From Psychromonas hadalis ATCC BAA-638 (GTDB lineage Bacteria > Pseudomonadota > Gammaproteobacteria > Enterobacterales > Psychromonadaceae), in NCBI RefSeq assembly GCF_000420245.1, contig NZ_ATUO01000005.1:1-50695 (forward strand): a DNA stretch of 50,695 nucleotides, written 5' to 3'. The notes beneath the pieces were generated by a model, which saw nothing but the letters and a program-made list of their open reading frames with translations, had not been told where the DNA came from and searched no databases. Both the position numbers and the translations under genes were made by a program. Below are positions 9,929-20,503 of this stretch, piece after piece. The first letter of the stretch is position 1. Each line of letters begins with the position of its first letter.

Positions 9929-11539
9929 TTAACTCAGTTTAGGGCCCGCGCTAACTAACTCTTTTCCTTGCTCTTTATCAGTGTATTTTTCAAAATTAGT
10001 GATAAAAAGTTGTGCAAGATGTTGTGCTTTTTTATCCCACTCTGCTTTATTCTCGTAGGTATCACGCGGATCAAGAATATTGCTATCAACATTCGGTAAA
10101 GCGAGAGGGACTGCAAGATCAAACAGTGGGATCTGCTTGGTTTGTGCTTTCTCAATTGAGCCATCTAAAATCGCATCAATAATGCCCCGAGTATCGGCAA
10201 TTGAGATACGTTTACCGGATCCATTCCAACCTGTATTAACCAGATAAGCTTCTGCGCCACAGGCTTCCATGCGTTTTACTAATTGCTCTGCATATTGTGT
10301 TGGATGCAAACTTAAAAATGCAGCACCAAAACAAGCGGAAAAAGTCGGTGTAGGCTCAGTAATACCAAGCTCCGTCCCTGCTAGTTTTGCGGTGAAACCA
10401 GACAGGAAGTGGTATTGTGTTTGTGCTTTCGTCAGTTTGGCAACGGGAGGTAAGACCCCAAAGGCATCGGCAGTTAGAAAGATAACTTTTTGTGCATGAC
10501 CTCCTTTCGAGATAGGTTTTACAATATTATCAATATGGTTAATCGGGTAGGAAACACGTGCATTTTCTGTTTTGCTCGCGTCGTCGTAATCGACAACACC
10601 ATCACTATTAATTACCACGTTTTCAAGCAGTGCATCACGGCGAATTGCACCATAAATATCAGGTTCGGCTTCGGCGCTTAAACGAATGGTTTTTGCGTAA
10701 CAGCCACCCTCAAAATTAAACACCCCATCATCGTCCCAGCCATGTTCATCGTCACCAATCAGAGCGCGTTTTGAATCGGTAGACAGGGTGGTTTTTCCTG
10801 TCCCTGAAAGACCGAAGAAGATGGCGGTATCTCCCGCTTCTCCGATATTGGCAGAGCAGTGCATAGAAGCCATACCATTAAGCGGCAATAGGTAGTTCAT
10901 CACGGAGAACAGCCCTTTTTTCATCTCGCCACCGTACCAAGTCCCACCAATGACTTGTACTTTTTCGGTAAGGTTAAAGGCGACAAAATTTTCAGAATTT
11001 AGCCCTTGTGCTTGCCAGTTGGGGTTAGTGGTTTTTGAACCATTCATGACCACAAAATCAGGTTCAAAATCGATGAGTTCTGTTTCTGTTGGGCGAATAA
11101 ACATATTTTTAACAAAATGTGCTTGCCATGCCACTTCCATAATAAAGCGTACTTTTAGGCGTGAGCTTTCATTGGCGCCACAATAAGCATCGATAACAAA
11201 GAGGCGTTTATTGGACAGTTGTTTGCTAACAATGTTTTTTAGATCCGACCAAATGCTTTGATCTATCGCTTTGTTATCATTTTTACCTTGGTCGCTCCAC
11301 CAAATGGTATCGCGAGTCGTTTCGTCTTTAACAATATATTTATCTTTCGGAGAGCGGCCAGTGAAGATGCCTGTGTCAACAGCTACCGTACCGTTGGATG
11401 TAATAATTCCTTTTTCAAACCCTGTTAAATTAGTCGCCATCTCCTCTTCGAACAGTGTTTCATAACTCGGGTTGTACACAATCTCAGAAACAGCTGTAAT
11501 GCCATATTTGCTTAATTTATTAGGTGCTAATGCAGTCAT
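9929..11539 (-). CDS. pckA: Phosphoenolpyruvate carboxykinase (ATP)
   Basis: Converts oxaloacetate and ATP to phosphoenolpyruvate, CO2 and ADP, the entry step of gluconeogenesis, in the cytoplasm. The 536 aa length is normal. Visible features are the P-loop GLSGTGKT at residues 243-250, the PEPCK-specific [10 protein letters not shown] near 59-68, the metal/substrate region [12 protein letters not shown] near 198-209, and [22 protein letters not shown] after the P-loop. The ATG at 11539 is preceded by a good AAGAGGAA site. It lies downstream of hslR and hslO on the same strand but 250 bases away and behind an AT-rich hairpin, so it probably has its own promoter. The order pckA-hslO-hslR is conserved in related gammaproteobacteria. 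Confidence 0.97.
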   Translation of the reverse strand: MTALAPNKLSKYGITAVSEIVYNPSYETLFEEEMATNLTGFEKGIITSNGTVAVDTGIFTGRSPKDKYIVKDETTRDTIWWSDQGKNDNKAIDQSIWSDLKNIVSKQLSNKRLFVIDAYCGANESSRLKVRFIMEVAWQAHFVKNMFIRPTETELIDFEPDFVVMNGSKTTNPNWQAQGLNSENFVAFNLTEKVQVIGGTWYGGEMKKGLFSVMNYLLPLNGMASMHCSANIGEAGDTAIFFGLSGTGKTTLSTDSKRALIGDDEHGWDDDGVFNFEGGCYAKTIRLSAEAEPDIYGAIRRDALLENVVINSDGVVDYDDASKTENARVSYPINHIDNIVKPISKGGHAQKVIFLTADAFGVLPPVAKLTKAQTQYHFLSGFTAKLAGTELGITEPTPTFSACFGAAFLSLHPTQYAEQLVKRMEACGAEAYLVNTGWNGSGKRISIADTRGIIDAILDGSIEKAQTKQIPLFDLAVPLALPNVDSNILDPRDTYENKAEWDKKAQHLAQLFITNFEKYTDKEQGKELVSAGPKLS

Positions 11540-11715
11540 AATCAGTTCCTCTTAAGTGATTGAAATATCAATCTTGAGAGTAGGGGATTATCGGTGAAAA
11601 GGGTGAGATCTAGCTCATAAAATTGATTAAAAAATCGTCGTTAATGTTAATTAATTGTAGCGAGCTTATTGTGGTGGCTTTTGTTTGAAAAGTATCACCA
11701 CGAAGTCGTTACATT

Positions 11716-11745
11716 AAAAAAAGAATAAAAGTTTATTCTTTTTTT
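11716..11745 (-). terminator. AT-rich hairpin after hslO
   Basis: A 14-base-pair A/T-rich inverted repeat (11716-11729 with 11732-11745) 47 bases beyond the hslO stop. The low GC makes it a weak terminator. Read on the minus strand, the right arm supplies the A tract and the left arm the U tract. Confidence 0.4.
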
Positions 11746-11791
11746 TCTTGGTAACTTTGTGGTTAATCAGCTTTTAAGTGGGTTGTTATTT

Positions 11792-12652
11792 TTAGTGTTG
11801 TTGGTTGTGAGTATCACCTAATAAGATCTGTAGATCGTTTACTTCAAAACGATAATCACTGGCGCAATATTCACAATGCATCTCAATGGCGCCACGTTCA
11901 TTTAAAATGCCTAAAATCTCTTCGGGTGTGATAGAAGCAAGTGATGATAAGCAGCGATCTTTTGAGCATGAGCATTTAAATGCAATGGCCTGCTTTTCAA
12001 AAAGACGCACCGTTTCTTGATGGTATAAACGATGCAGCAGTTCTTCTTGTGTTAACTCGTATAGTTCATCCGCTTTTACGGTATGTGCTAATGCGCAAAC
12101 GTGCTGAAAATCATTTTCATGGTTGTCACCAGTTGAAGGTAATGTTTGAATTAAAAGACCTGCCGCTTGTGCTTTACCTTCGCTGTCTGCATGTAAAATA
12201 ACACGCGTAGGCAGTTGTTCTGATTGATCAAAATAATTTTCTAAACAGGCGCTTAATGAGTCTTTACTGAGGTCAACAATACCTTGGTAACGTTCACCAT
12301 CATCCGGGCTGATGGTGATCATCATATGTCCATTACCCACTAACTGTGAGAAAGACAGCCCTGCTGTTTCGCCCTTTACACGCGCTGTACCACGTACCTG
12401 TAAATTTTGATCGGCATTAATTACCACCATTTTTAGTGGTCCGTCACCCTGTAGCTGTACCGCTATTTTTCCTTCAAATTTAAGCATGGCGGTTAACAGT
12501 GTAGTAGCAACTAAAAGCTCACCCATTAGGTTCGCTACTTCTAGCGGGTAATCATGGTTTTTGATGATCTCGTTAAAGCTGTTATCGGCATTGGCAATTT
12601 CACCACGAATGTCAAAATCATCAAAAAGGAAACGTTGTAGTTGATCGGTCAT
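11792..12652 (-). CDS. hslO: Hsp33 redox-regulated chaperone
   Basis: Cytoplasmic holdase chaperone activated by oxidation. Its C-terminal zinc switch is intact: CSC at Cys227/Cys229 and CEYC at Cys260/Cys263, giving the expected CxC-x30-CxxC pattern. An extra Cys234 lies in CSCSKDRC. The N-terminal part (QLQGDGPLKMVVINAD, residues 67-82) matches the Hsp33 core. 286 aa is typical. It starts 15 bases after the hslR stop and is surely co-transcribed with it. Confidence 0.96.
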   Translation of the reverse strand: MTDQLQRFLFDDFDIRGEIANADNSFNEIIKNHDYPLEVANLMGELLVATTLLTAMLKFEGKIAVQLQGDGPLKMVVINADQNLQVRGTARVKGETAGLSFSQLVGNGHMMITISPDDGERYQGIVDLSKDSLSACLENYFDQSEQLPTRVILHADSEGKAQAAGLLIQTLPSTGDNHENDFQHVCALAHTVKADELYELTQEELLHRLYHQETVRLFEKQAIAFKCSCSKDRCLSSLASITPEEILGILNERGAIEMHCEYCASDYRFEVNDLQILLGDTHNQQH

Positions 12653-12667
12653 TATTTTTATCTCTGT

Positions 12668-13072
12668 TTAGTCAAAGTTAGCGTTATTACGTTGGGCTTT
12701 CGCTTGTATTAGCTCTCTGCGCTGTTTTTTATTGGGTTTTTTATCTGGATGAGGGGCATTTTGTAGACTTAATTTGCGCAATATTGAATATTCTTCGCGT
12801 TTTTTAATGCTCAGGGCTGTTTCTTGGTAGAGGGTAACAGCAATAGGAGCACCACGACGTTGATCTGATAACTGTTCGATAGTGACCTGTTTCGCAATAT
12901 CACCTAGGCGAATGGTGAGTAACGCACCTAATTCAATCATTTTACTCGCTTTAGCGCGCTGACCATTATAGTGGACTTTACCACCATTAATCATGTCACG
13001 AGCGATGCTACGTGTTTTATAAAAACGTGCTGCCCAGAGCCATTTATCTAAGCGAATTTTTTTATCAGACAT
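12668..13072 (-). CDS. hslR: Hsp15 ribosome-associated heat shock protein (S4 domain)
   Basis: RNA-binding protein that recognises stalled 50S subunits carrying nascent chains. The S4 domain spans about residues 8-65 (RLDKWLWAARFYKTRS, then MINGGKVHYNGQRAK). It is followed by a basic tail rich in Lys/Arg (HPDKKPNKKQRRELIQAK), as expected for Hsp15. 134 aa is the usual size. It heads the hslR-hslO unit and is divergent from gspC, with 184 bases between their starts. Confidence 0.94.
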   Translation of the reverse strand: MSDKKIRLDKWLWAARFYKTRSIARDMINGGKVHYNGQRAKASKMIELGALLTIRLGDIAKQVTIEQLSDQRRGAPIAVTLYQETALSIKKREEYSILRKLSLQNAPHPDKKPNKKQRRELIQAKAQRNNANFD

Positions 13073-13201
13073 TACTTTATCCTATCCTGTAAACTAGCAG
13101 TATAACAAAGAAGAATTTACCGCTAGTTAATTTTTCACCACTTGCTATAAAAAAATAATCAATTTTCCAATAAAATGTAACGTCTCGAGGTGATTACCCT
13201 C

Positions 13202-13207
13202 TATAAT
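13202..13207 (+). promoter_or_regulatory. Candidate -10 box for the gsp operon
   Basis: A perfect TATAAT lies 50 bases upstream of the gspC start. The -35 region at 16 to 18 bases upstream has only poor matches (around ACGTCT), so this is a tentative promoter. Activation by a regulator would be needed if it is real. Confidence 0.35.
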
Positions 13208-13256
13208 CCACATAATTCGTGTCATTTACTTGTTGCATTGTCACCCCTAGGGTAGC

Positions 13257-14168
13257 ATGCTGAATCATTATATTTGTATGAAAACAGGGTTTTTATCGGT
13301 GTCATTAGCTTCTCTTTTACAAAAATCTCCCATGATTGTATTAGCAATCGTCGCTACTTTGTTCGCGTATCAATTAGCATTGTTAACATGGTTTTTTGTC
13401 CCAACAGAAAAACCTGCACTGCTGTGGCAACCAGTAACAACGAATAAAACGCAAAATAGTAGTAAAATTAATACTCACCAACTGCAAAATCAGCACCTGT
13501 TTGGAGAAAAAGCGCGACAGGTTAAACCGGTTGTTAATGAAACCAGTATTACCAATGCACCTAAAACCCGCTTGAATTTAAAATTGGTGGGCGTGGTCGC
13601 CAGTACGGAGCCAGAATATTCAAGTGCTATCATTGATCAAAAAGGGCGTCAATCGAGTTATTTTATCAACTCTAAGATTGATGGTACCAGCGCAGTGATT
13701 ACAAAAATTTATCAAGATCGTATTATCTTACAAGTGAATGGTTCACATCAAACCTTGATGTTAGACGGTGTTGAGACATTAGATAAGCAACATCAGCGTC
13801 AAGAGACAAAAGCAAAAAGTACACAACAAAGAAAGACAGCGATGAAAAGTTCAGAGGTAAGAACGGTAAAATTAGACCGTCAAGCGCTCTTGAGAAACCC
13901 CGGTAAATTAACTGACTATATTCGTATTTCTCCTGTGCGCCAAAATGGTAAGGTGAAAGGGTATCGTGTGAAACCGGGTAGAGATAGAACGCTGTTTGAC
14001 CAAGCAGGGCTGAAAAGTGGAGATTTAGCGGTGGAATTAAATGGTATTGATTTAACGGATACGCAACAAGCGTTTACATTGATGAAAGAGTTTCCAACCA
14101 TGACTGACATGACCTTAACCGTTGAACGAGCTGGGCAGTTACATGAGTTGTATTTTAGTATCCCGTAG
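13257..14168 (+). CDS. gspC: Type II secretion protein GspC
   Basis: Bitopic inner-membrane protein linking the T2SS inner platform to the secretin and helping to recruit substrates. One membrane segment lies at about residues 25-45. The homology region (NQHLFGEK, then LNLKLVGVVAS and SSAIIDQKGRQSSYFINSKI) spans about 75-165. A C-terminal PDZ domain (GYRVKPGRDRTLFDQAGLKSGDLAVELNGIDL) lies from about 235. It is 303 aa from the ATG at 13257, which has an AGGG four bases upstream; an in-frame ATG at 13278 is a possible alternative. It is the first gene of a twelve-gene operon. Confidence 0.94.
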   Translation: MLNHYICMKTGFLSVSLASLLQKSPMIVLAIVATLFAYQLALLTWFFVPTEKPALLWQPVTTNKTQNSSKINTHQLQNQHLFGEKARQVKPVVNETSITNAPKTRLNLKLVGVVASTEPEYSSAIIDQKGRQSSYFINSKIDGTSAVITKIYQDRIILQVNGSHQTLMLDGVETLDKQHQRQETKAKSTQQRKTAMKSSEVRTVKLDRQALLRNPGKLTDYIRISPVRQNGKVKGYRVKPGRDRTLFDQAGLKSGDLAVELNGIDLTDTQQAFTLMKEFPTMTDMTLTVERAGQLHELYFSIP

Positions 14169-14230
14169 TAGGGGTCATTCTTAAACAGTAATTTTAGACA
14201 TTAAGTAATAGATAGTCGGAGTGGTATTAA

Positions 14231-16282
14231 ATGGTATTTTTAGGGATAAAAAACAGAGTGGGCAAGTTGCTTAATTTGGGTCTATTAGCGGCCGTTTTAA
14301 GTGTTAGCCACGTTGGCACGTTGAGTGCAGTAGAATACTCTGCAAGCTTTAAAAACGCGGATATTAATGAGTTTATTAATATTGTGGGTAAGAATCTTAA
14401 AAAAACCATTATATTAGATCCTGCGGTGCGTGGCAGTATTAATGTGCGTAGTTATGATCTGCTTAATGAAAGTCAATATTACCAATTCTTTCTTAATGTC
14501 TTAGAGGTTTATGGTTTTGCTATTGTTGAGATGGAAGGTGGCATCATTAAGGTGATAAAAGCCAAAGATGCCAAAGTGTCCGCAATTCCAGTCGTCGATG
14601 ATGGCAATCAATATAAGGGTGATGAGATGGTTACCCGTGTTGTGCCTGTGACCAATGTTTCAGTACGTGAATTAGCGCCTCTACTACGCCAGCTTAATGA
14701 TAATGCCGGTGGTGGTAACGTAGTACATTACGATCCGTCAAACGTTATTATGATCACGGGGCGTGCTGCCGTGGTTAATCGTTTGGTCAAAATCATTCAC
14801 CGTGTTGACAGAGCAGGTGACCAAGAAGTTGATATCATCAAGCTTAAATATGCTAGCGCATTGGAGATGGTGAAAATTATTACCGCGATTCAAAAACCTG
14901 CCAAAGGAACTAAAAACACCACACCAAGCATACTAAAGCCTCGTTTGGTCGCTGATGAACGTACGAACTCACTGATTGTTAGTGGTGAAAAGAAAACCCG
15001 TGCGCGCATCGTAAAACTGGTAAAAACATTGGATAGTGAACTGAAAAATAGCGGTAATACCCGTGTTTTCTATCTCAAATATGCAAAAGCTAAAGAGGTA
15101 GTAAGTGTTTTAAAAGGGGTTAGTAAAAGCCTTGGAAACACAGATAGCAAAACAGGCAATAAGTCGAGTCGCTCTGAATTAAGCATTGAATCACATGAGG
15201 GTACCAATTCAATTGTTGTTTCCGCACAACCTGCATTGATGTCATCACTGAGCAGTATCATTCGCCAATTAGATATTCGCCGCGCACAAGTATTGGTGGA
15301 AGCGATTATTGTAGAGGTTTCTGAGGGGGATGGTATTGACTTAAGTGTACAGTGGGCAACACCCGCTGGTGGCACACAATTTAAAGACAATGGTGTCACT
15401 ACGGGTGAAGTGATTGGTGCCGCTTATCAAGTACGTAATGATGAAGATGATCTTTCTGCAGTGGTTAATGTGATTGGTAAACTGGCGGGTGGTGTCGCGG
15501 GTTACGTGGGTGATGATTGGGGGGTGATGTTACAAGCATTGAGTAGTAGTAGTACCTCAAATATATTAGCGACACCGAGTATTACCACTTTGGATAATCA
15601 AGAGGCAAGCTTTATGGTCGGTGATGAAGTGCCGGTATTAACGGGATCAACATCCAGCTCTTCGAATGATAATCCTTTCCAAACTATCGAACGGAGGGAG
15701 ATTGGTATTAAGTTAAAAGTCACACCGCAAATCAATGAGGGTGATGCAGTGCAGTTAACCATTGAGCAAGAGGTCTCTAATATTAAAGGGAAAACATCGG
15801 TGGATGTTATTTTTTCAACACGATCAGTGAAAACCACGGTATTAGCAAAGTCGGGTGAAACGATTATTATTGGAGGCTTGATTGATGAAAAAGTCACTGA
15901 AACCGTTAGTAAAGTGCCACTGCTTGGGGATATTCCATGGATTGGTCATCTCTTCAAATCAACGAAAAGTAGTACCGAAAAACGTAATTTAATGATTTTC
16001 CTGCGTGCCACAATTATTCGTGACGATGAAACCATGAGTAGCCTCAGTATGCGTAAATACGGCTTGATTCGTGCCATTCAATTAAGGCATCGAGAGGGCG
16101 GTATTAATTTGATGCCAAATACTGACGCGCCTGTATTGCCTGAGTGGGGGCAAAGCCATGAAATTAACCCTGCTGATTTTTTTACTGAAAAAGATCTTGA
16201 AACAACACAACAAAAAATGAGTAAAGAGGAGCCACAAGCGTTGTCTGGCTTCACCGATGATGCAACAGAGGAAAAACAATAA
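14231..16282 (+). CDS. gspD: Type II secretion outer-membrane secretin GspD
   Basis: Forms the multimeric outer-membrane channel. The 683 aa protein has a signal peptide of about 33 residues (cleavage near LSA-VEYSA), then the N0 domain ([20 protein letters not shown]), N1-N3 repeats with [20 protein letters not shown], and the secretin domain with VPVLTGS and [27 protein letters not shown]. The C-terminal extension after about residue 610 would be the S domain, which is the part that meets a pilotin. Its stop overlaps the gspE start by one base. Confidence 0.97.
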   Translation: MVFLGIKNRVGKLLNLGLLAAVLSVSHVGTLSAVEYSASFKNADINEFINIVGKNLKKTIILDPAVRGSINVRSYDLLNESQYYQFFLNVLEVYGFAIVEMEGGIIKVIKAKDAKVSAIPVVDDGNQYKGDEMVTRVVPVTNVSVRELAPLLRQLNDNAGGGNVVHYDPSNVIMITGRAAVVNRLVKIIHRVDRAGDQEVDIIKLKYASALEMVKIITAIQKPAKGTKNTTPSILKPRLVADERTNSLIVSGEKKTRARIVKLVKTLDSELKNSGNTRVFYLKYAKAKEVVSVLKGVSKSLGNTDSKTGNKSSRSELSIESHEGTNSIVVSAQPALMSSLSSIIRQLDIRRAQVLVEAIIVEVSEGDGIDLSVQWATPAGGTQFKDNGVTTGEVIGAAYQVRNDEDDLSAVVNVIGKLAGGVAGYVGDDWGVMLQALSSSSTSNILATPSITTLDNQEASFMVGDEVPVLTGSTSSSSNDNPFQTIERREIGIKLKVTPQINEGDAVQLTIEQEVSNIKGKTSVDVIFSTRSVKTTVLAKSGETIIIGGLIDEKVTETVSKVPLLGDIPWIGHLFKSTKSSTEKRNLMIFLRATIIRDDETMSSLSMRKYGLIRAIQLRHREGGINLMPNTDAPVLPEWGQSHEINPADFFTEKDLETTQQKMSKEEPQALSGFTDDATEEKQ

Positions 16283-17814
16283 TGACTGCACTTGATAGTG
16301 AGTTATTAGAGGAGATCACGGAGAGTGAAGGGGATCATTCTGATATCACGCCACGTGGTCAACTGCCGTTTCCATTTTCTAAAAAACATGCATTAGTGGT
16401 TTTTTATGAAGGAGAGAAAAGCGAACTCTGTTTTAAAGTGCCTCCTAGCGCCGATCTCATTTTAGAGGTGCGTCGTGTACTGGGGCATACCTTTACCTTG
16501 ACCCAAGTTGATGATGATCGGTTTGATCAGCTGGTGGGTATTGCTTACCAGTCATCTTCTTCTGAAGCGCAACAACTCATGGAAGATATTGGTAGTGAGG
16601 ACTTTTTTACGTTGGCAGAAGAGATGCCCGGTGAAGAAGATCTGCTCGAAGCGGAAGATGATGCACCTATTATCAAACTCATTAATGCCATGTTGGGTGA
16701 AGCGATTAAAGAGGAAGCTTCCGATATACATATTGAAACATTCGAAAGTACTCTGGTCATTCGTTTCCGTGTGGATGGTATCTTACGTGAGATTTTGAAA
16801 CCTCGGCGTAAACTCGCTTCACTGTTAGTGTCACGTATTAAAGTCATGGCAAAACTAGATATCGCAGAAAAACGTATTCCTCAAGATGGTCGTATCTCAT
16901 TGCGTATTGGTGGGCGTGCGGTGGATGTGCGTGTTTCAACCATGCCAGCAAGTCATGGTGAACGTGTGGTGATGCGTTTATTAGATAAAAATGCCATTAA
17001 ATTAGATTTAAATACCTTGGGTATGACCCAGAAAAATCACCATATACTGCGTGATCTGATTCATAAACCGCATGGCATTATTTTGGTGACGGGGCCGACT
17101 GGCTCAGGTAAAAGTACCACTTTATATGCGGGGCTGTTAGAGATAGATGCGAGAGAGCGTAATATATTAACTGTAGAAGATCCGATTGAGTATTCGATTG
17201 AGGGTATCGGACAAACACAAGTTAATACCAAAGTTGATATGACCTTTGCACGTGGTTTACGCGCTATATTACGTCAAGACCCCGATGTGGTGATGATTGG
17301 TGAAATTCGAGATTTAGAAACAGCGCATATTGCCGTACAAGCTAGCTTAACAGGTCACTTAGTGCTATCAACACTGCATACTAACACCGCGGTGGGCGCA
17401 GTAACGCGTCTACGTGATATGGGGGTTGAACCTTTCCTTTTATCGTCGAGTTTATTAGGTGTGCTTGCGCAACGTTTGGTACGCCGTTTATGTTTACATT
17501 GTAAAGAAGCGCATCCTGCGACAGAAAAAGAGCAACAAATATTAGCGTTGAAAAGTGCAGATAATCCGTTGATCTATCGCGCCATTGGTTGTGCTAAATG
17601 TAATCATAGCGGTTACAAAGGGCGTACCGGTATTCATGAATTGTTGGTGGTGACCGATGAAATACGTGAAATGATTCAAAATGGTGCCAGTGAACAAGCG
17701 GTTGAAAAAGTGATCCGTAAAACATCAAACAGTATTCGTGATGATGGCCTCGCCAAAGTATTAGACGGACAAACCACATTAGAAGAAATTTTACGTGTAA
17801 CAAGAGAGGATTAA
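16282..17814 (+). CDS. gspE: Type II secretion ATPase GspE
   Basis: Cytoplasmic ATPase that drives pseudopilus assembly. In the 510 aa protein the N-terminal GspL-binding part is followed by the Walker A motif GPTGSGKST at 271-279, an Asp box around VEDPIEYS (298-305), the Walker B region around [10 protein letters not shown] (335-344) and a His box near LSTLHTNTA. The four zinc-binding cysteines are present: C404/C407 (CLHC) and C437/C440 (CAKC). The ATG overlaps the gspD stop. Confidence 0.97.
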   Translation: MTALDSELLEEITESEGDHSDITPRGQLPFPFSKKHALVVFYEGEKSELCFKVPPSADLILEVRRVLGHTFTLTQVDDDRFDQLVGIAYQSSSSEAQQLMEDIGSEDFFTLAEEMPGEEDLLEAEDDAPIIKLINAMLGEAIKEEASDIHIETFESTLVIRFRVDGILREILKPRRKLASLLVSRIKVMAKLDIAEKRIPQDGRISLRIGGRAVDVRVSTMPASHGERVVMRLLDKNAIKLDLNTLGMTQKNHHILRDLIHKPHGIILVTGPTGSGKSTTLYAGLLEIDARERNILTVEDPIEYSIEGIGQTQVNTKVDMTFARGLRAILRQDPDVVMIGEIRDLETAHIAVQASLTGHLVLSTLHTNTAVGAVTRLRDMGVEPFLLSSSLLGVLAQRLVRRLCLHCKEAHPATEKEQQILALKSADNPLIYRAIGCAKCNHSGYKGRTGIHELLVVTDEIREMIQNGASEQAVEKVIRKTSNSIRDDGLAKVLDGQTTLEEILRVTRED

Positions 17815-17815
17815 A

Positions 17816-19030
17816 GTGGCGACGTTTACATACAAAGCTATTGATGCCAATGGTAAACAGAAAAAAGGTACGTTAGAGTCTGATTCTGCACGTTTATTAC
17901 GCCAACAGTTGCGTGGTATGGGATTAACGCCGATTGAGGTGGAGCCTGTTGCCAATAAAGCCACTAAATCAGGTTCAAGTCTACTGCGCAGTAAAATTAA
18001 AACCGCCGATTTAGCCTTGATCACCCGTCAACTTTCGACATTAGTGGCTTCCTCTATTCCTATCGAAGAGTGTTTGTATGCGGTAGCCGAGCAGTGTGAT
18101 AACCCTAAAATTAAAGTAATGCTCTCAGCCGTGCGCAGTGGTGTTATTGAGGGGCATAGTTTGGCTGATAGTATGCGTGGCTTTCCTCTTATTTTTGATA
18201 ACCTGTTTTGTGCAATGGTGGCCGCGGGTGAAAAATCGGGTCATCTTGATAAAGTATTAGATCGATTGGCGGATTATGCAGAGCAGCGCCAAGAGATGAA
18301 AAGTAAAATGATGCAAGCAATGATCTATCCAATTGTATTAACCTTAGTCGCTGTTTCAGTGGTTGCTATTTTGCTCACCTCGGTTGTACCACAGGTTGTG
18401 GGGCAGTTTGAGCATATGGGCACCGACCTTCCTGGTTCTACGCAATTTTTAATCGCTGCCAGTGATGCATTGCGTGATTATGGGATCTATTTTGTGATAT
18501 TGGTTTTTGCTTTTATTAGTGGTGTAAAAGTGTGGTTGAAAAAAGCCAAAAATCAGCTTGTTTTTGATCAATACTTGCTAAAAGTACCGGTTATTGGTCG
18601 TGTTGCTAATGAGCTAAATACCGCCCGTTTTGCACGTACATTAAGTATTCTTAACAGTAGTGCCGTGCCACTTTTAGAGGCGATGGGTATTGCTGGTAAG
18701 GTATTGAGTAATCAATTTATTCGTCTCAAAGTGGGTGAGGCAACTAACTTAGTGCGTGAAGGAACGGGTCTTGGACTGTCACTAAAAAGCACCCAACTAT
18801 TTCCTCCGATGATGTTGCATATGATAGCCAGTGGTGAAAAAAGTGGTGAATTAGGTAATATGTTGGAACGATCTGCTGATAATCAGGACAAACAGTTCTC
18901 TATGCAAGTAACGGTTGCCTTGGGGATTTTTGAACCTGCACTGGTTGTTTCTATGGCAGGAGTGGTGCTGTTTATTGTTTCTGCTATCCTGCAGCCCATT
19001 TTACAGCTTAATAATATGGTTTCAGGCTAA
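17816..19030 (+). CDS. gspF: Type II secretion inner-membrane platform protein GspF
   Basis: Polytopic platform protein that couples the GspE ATPase to pseudopilin extraction. It is 404 aa with two duplicated T2SSF domains: LITRQLSTLVASSIPIEECL to about residue 190, and RFARTLSILNSSAVPLLEAM from about 270, each ending in membrane helices (about 170-192, 222-240 and 373-395). The GTG start at 17816 has GAGAGGA five bases upstream and lies one base after the gspE stop. Confidence 0.96.
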   Translation: MATFTYKAIDANGKQKKGTLESDSARLLRQQLRGMGLTPIEVEPVANKATKSGSSLLRSKIKTADLALITRQLSTLVASSIPIEECLYAVAEQCDNPKIKVMLSAVRSGVIEGHSLADSMRGFPLIFDNLFCAMVAAGEKSGHLDKVLDRLADYAEQRQEMKSKMMQAMIYPIVLTLVAVSVVAILLTSVVPQVVGQFEHMGTDLPGSTQFLIAASDALRDYGIYFVILVFAFISGVKVWLKKAKNQLVFDQYLLKVPVIGRVANELNTARFARTLSILNSSAVPLLEAMGIAGKVLSNQFIRLKVGEATNLVREGTGLGLSLKSTQLFPPMMLHMIASGEKSGELGNMLERSADNQDKQFSMQVTVALGIFEPALVVSMAGVVLFIVSAILQPILQLNNMVSG

Positions 19031-19069
19031 AGCCTGAATTTTTACATTTAGATTAAAAAGGAAAATTTC

Positions 19070-19507
19070 GTGAACAATAATAATAAAAAACAGAGTGGTT
19101 TTACCCTGCTCGAAATCATGGTGGTTATCGTTATTCTTGGTGTGTTAGCGTCAATGGTTGTGCCCAACTTAATGGGCAATAAAGATAAAGCTGATCGCCA
19201 AAAAGTGGTTTCAGATTTGATCGCATTAGAAAATGCGTTAGATATGTACAAGTTAGATAATAATCGTTACCCAACAACAGACCAAGGTTTAGAAGCGTTA
19301 ATCAATAAGCCAAGTGGAGAGCCTGAGCCACGTAACTACCCTGAGGATGGTTACATTAAACGTTTACCAGAAGATCCGTGGGGTAATGAATATATCTTAA
19401 ACAGCCCGGGTGAACATGGTAAAATTGATATTCTTTCTGTGGGTCTAGATGGTGAAGAGGGCACAGATGATGATATCGGTAACTGGAACCTTGATGGTAA
19501 AAAATAG
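19070..19507 (+). CDS. gspG: Type II secretion major pseudopilin GspG
   Basis: Main subunit of the periplasmic pseudopilus. The short leader ends at Gly10 with cleavage before Phe11 (SGFTLLEIM), and Glu at mature position +5 is present. The usual calcium-loop region at the C-terminus is seen in LSVGLDGEEGTDDDIGNWN. 145 aa is standard. The GTG start follows an AAGGAAAA site. It begins 39 bases after gspF, the widest gap within the core of the operon. Confidence 0.97.
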   Translation: MNNNNKKQSGFTLLEIMVVIVILGVLASMVVPNLMGNKDKADRQKVVSDLIALENALDMYKLDNNRYPTTDQGLEALINKPSGEPEPRNYPEDGYIKRLPEDPWGNEYILNSPGEHGKIDILSVGLDGEEGTDDDIGNWNLDGKK

Positions 19508-19517
19508 GACTTAGCGA

Positions 19518-20126
19518 GTGTTACAAAAATCATCAAGCTCGTTGTTAGATCAGCGAGGATTCACCCTATTAGAGATCATGCTGGTATTAGTGTTAATTGG
19601 TATGGCTTCTGCGGGGGTGATGATGACCATGCCAAATAATATTAGTAATAATGATAATGTTGATTGGCAAGCACAACGATTTAGTACCCTATTACAGTTT
19701 GCAGAAGATGAAGCGTTAATTTCTGGTAAAGAGTTAGCGCTGGTTTTTAACGACAATACTTACCGCTTTGCCTTTTACGATTACCCAAGCAAAAAATGGA
19801 TCGCGTTAGCGTCTGAACAGATTGGTAAAGTGATTGAGTTGCCAGAATCGATCAATTTCGAGTACACCCTGATAGGCTCTGTCTGGGATGAGATTGAAAC
19901 AGAAGATGAAGATGTTTTTATTGATGAAACATATTTAGTGCAGATTGACGGTGATGAAAATGAGGTGAAAAGCTTCTCTCCACAGGTATACATCATGTCG
20001 AGTGGTGAAGTGACGCCCTTTCGTGTGCTGTTTTCAGAGAATGCTACAGGGCCTGATAAACGTAGTAGTTTATTGCAAGTGAGTATGAGTGGCATGATCA
20101 TACGGATGGAGTCAGATAAGCAATGA
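19518..20126 (+). CDS. gspH: Type II secretion minor pseudopilin GspH
   Basis: Minor pseudopilin near the pseudopilus tip. The prepilin leader ends at Gly14 before Phe15 (RGFTLLEIMLVLVLIG), with the conserved Glu at +5 of the mature protein. 202 aa. The GTG start lies ten bases after the gspG stop. The acidic stretch IETEDEDVFIDE around residues 125-140 is longer than I would expect for GspH. The last four bases overlap gspI. Confidence 0.93.
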   Translation: MLQKSSSSLLDQRGFTLLEIMLVLVLIGMASAGVMMTMPNNISNNDNVDWQAQRFSTLLQFAEDEALISGKELALVFNDNTYRFAFYDYPSKKWIALASEQIGKVIELPESINFEYTLIGSVWDEIETEDEDVFIDETYLVQIDGDENEVKSFSPQVYIMSSGEVTPFRVLFSENATGPDKRSSLLQVSMSGMIIRMESDKQ

Positions 20127-20503
20127 ATTGCTTAAGTTTCTTTAAAAAACAGCAGGGTATGACTTTACTTGAGGTGATGCTGGCACTGGTTATTATGGCA
20201 ACAGCAGGTGTTGCAGTGATGAATTCTGCCTCTAGCGCACTCAATAGCCAAGCATATCTACAAAACAAAACCTTTGCATTGTGGATTGCCAGTAATCGTT
20301 TGGCAGAGTTAAAATTACAAAAAGTGTGGCCGGCGGCCAGTTGGCGTTATGACACAACGGAGTTTGCGGATGTGACATGGTTTCTGCGTTATAAAAGCGT
20401 AGAAACGGGTGATAATAATTTTAAAGCATTAGATATTGAGGTGAGTGATGTAGAGCGTGGACGCGCACTCGCTTATATGAGGACTTACATTGCAAAACCG
20501 TAA
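20123..20503 (+). CDS. gspI: Type II secretion minor pseudopilin GspI
   Basis: Minor pseudopilin that nucleates the tip complex with GspJ and GspK. It has a leader to Gly12 followed by Met13 (QQGMTLLEVM, Glu at +5), a hydrophobic helix, then the GspI-typical NKTFALWIASNRLAELKLQ. 126 aa is typical. The ATG overlaps the gspH stop (ATGA) and its 3' end overlaps gspJ by 14 bases. Confidence 0.94.
   Translation: MNCLSFFKKQQGMTLLEVMLALVIMATAGVAVMNSASSALNSQAYLQNKTFALWIASNRLAELKLQKVWPAASWRYDTTEFADVTWFLRYKSVETGDNNFKALDIEVSDVERGRALAYMRTYIAKP

Noticed and set aside
11560-11640. CRP site upstream of pckA
   Set aside because: The imperfect palindrome TGAGCTAGATCTCA does not fit TGTGA-N6-TCACA well enough.
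13130-13200. tRNA or other RNA gene between hslR and gspC
   Set aside because: No cloverleaf or stable stem found; only promoter-like AT-rich sequence.
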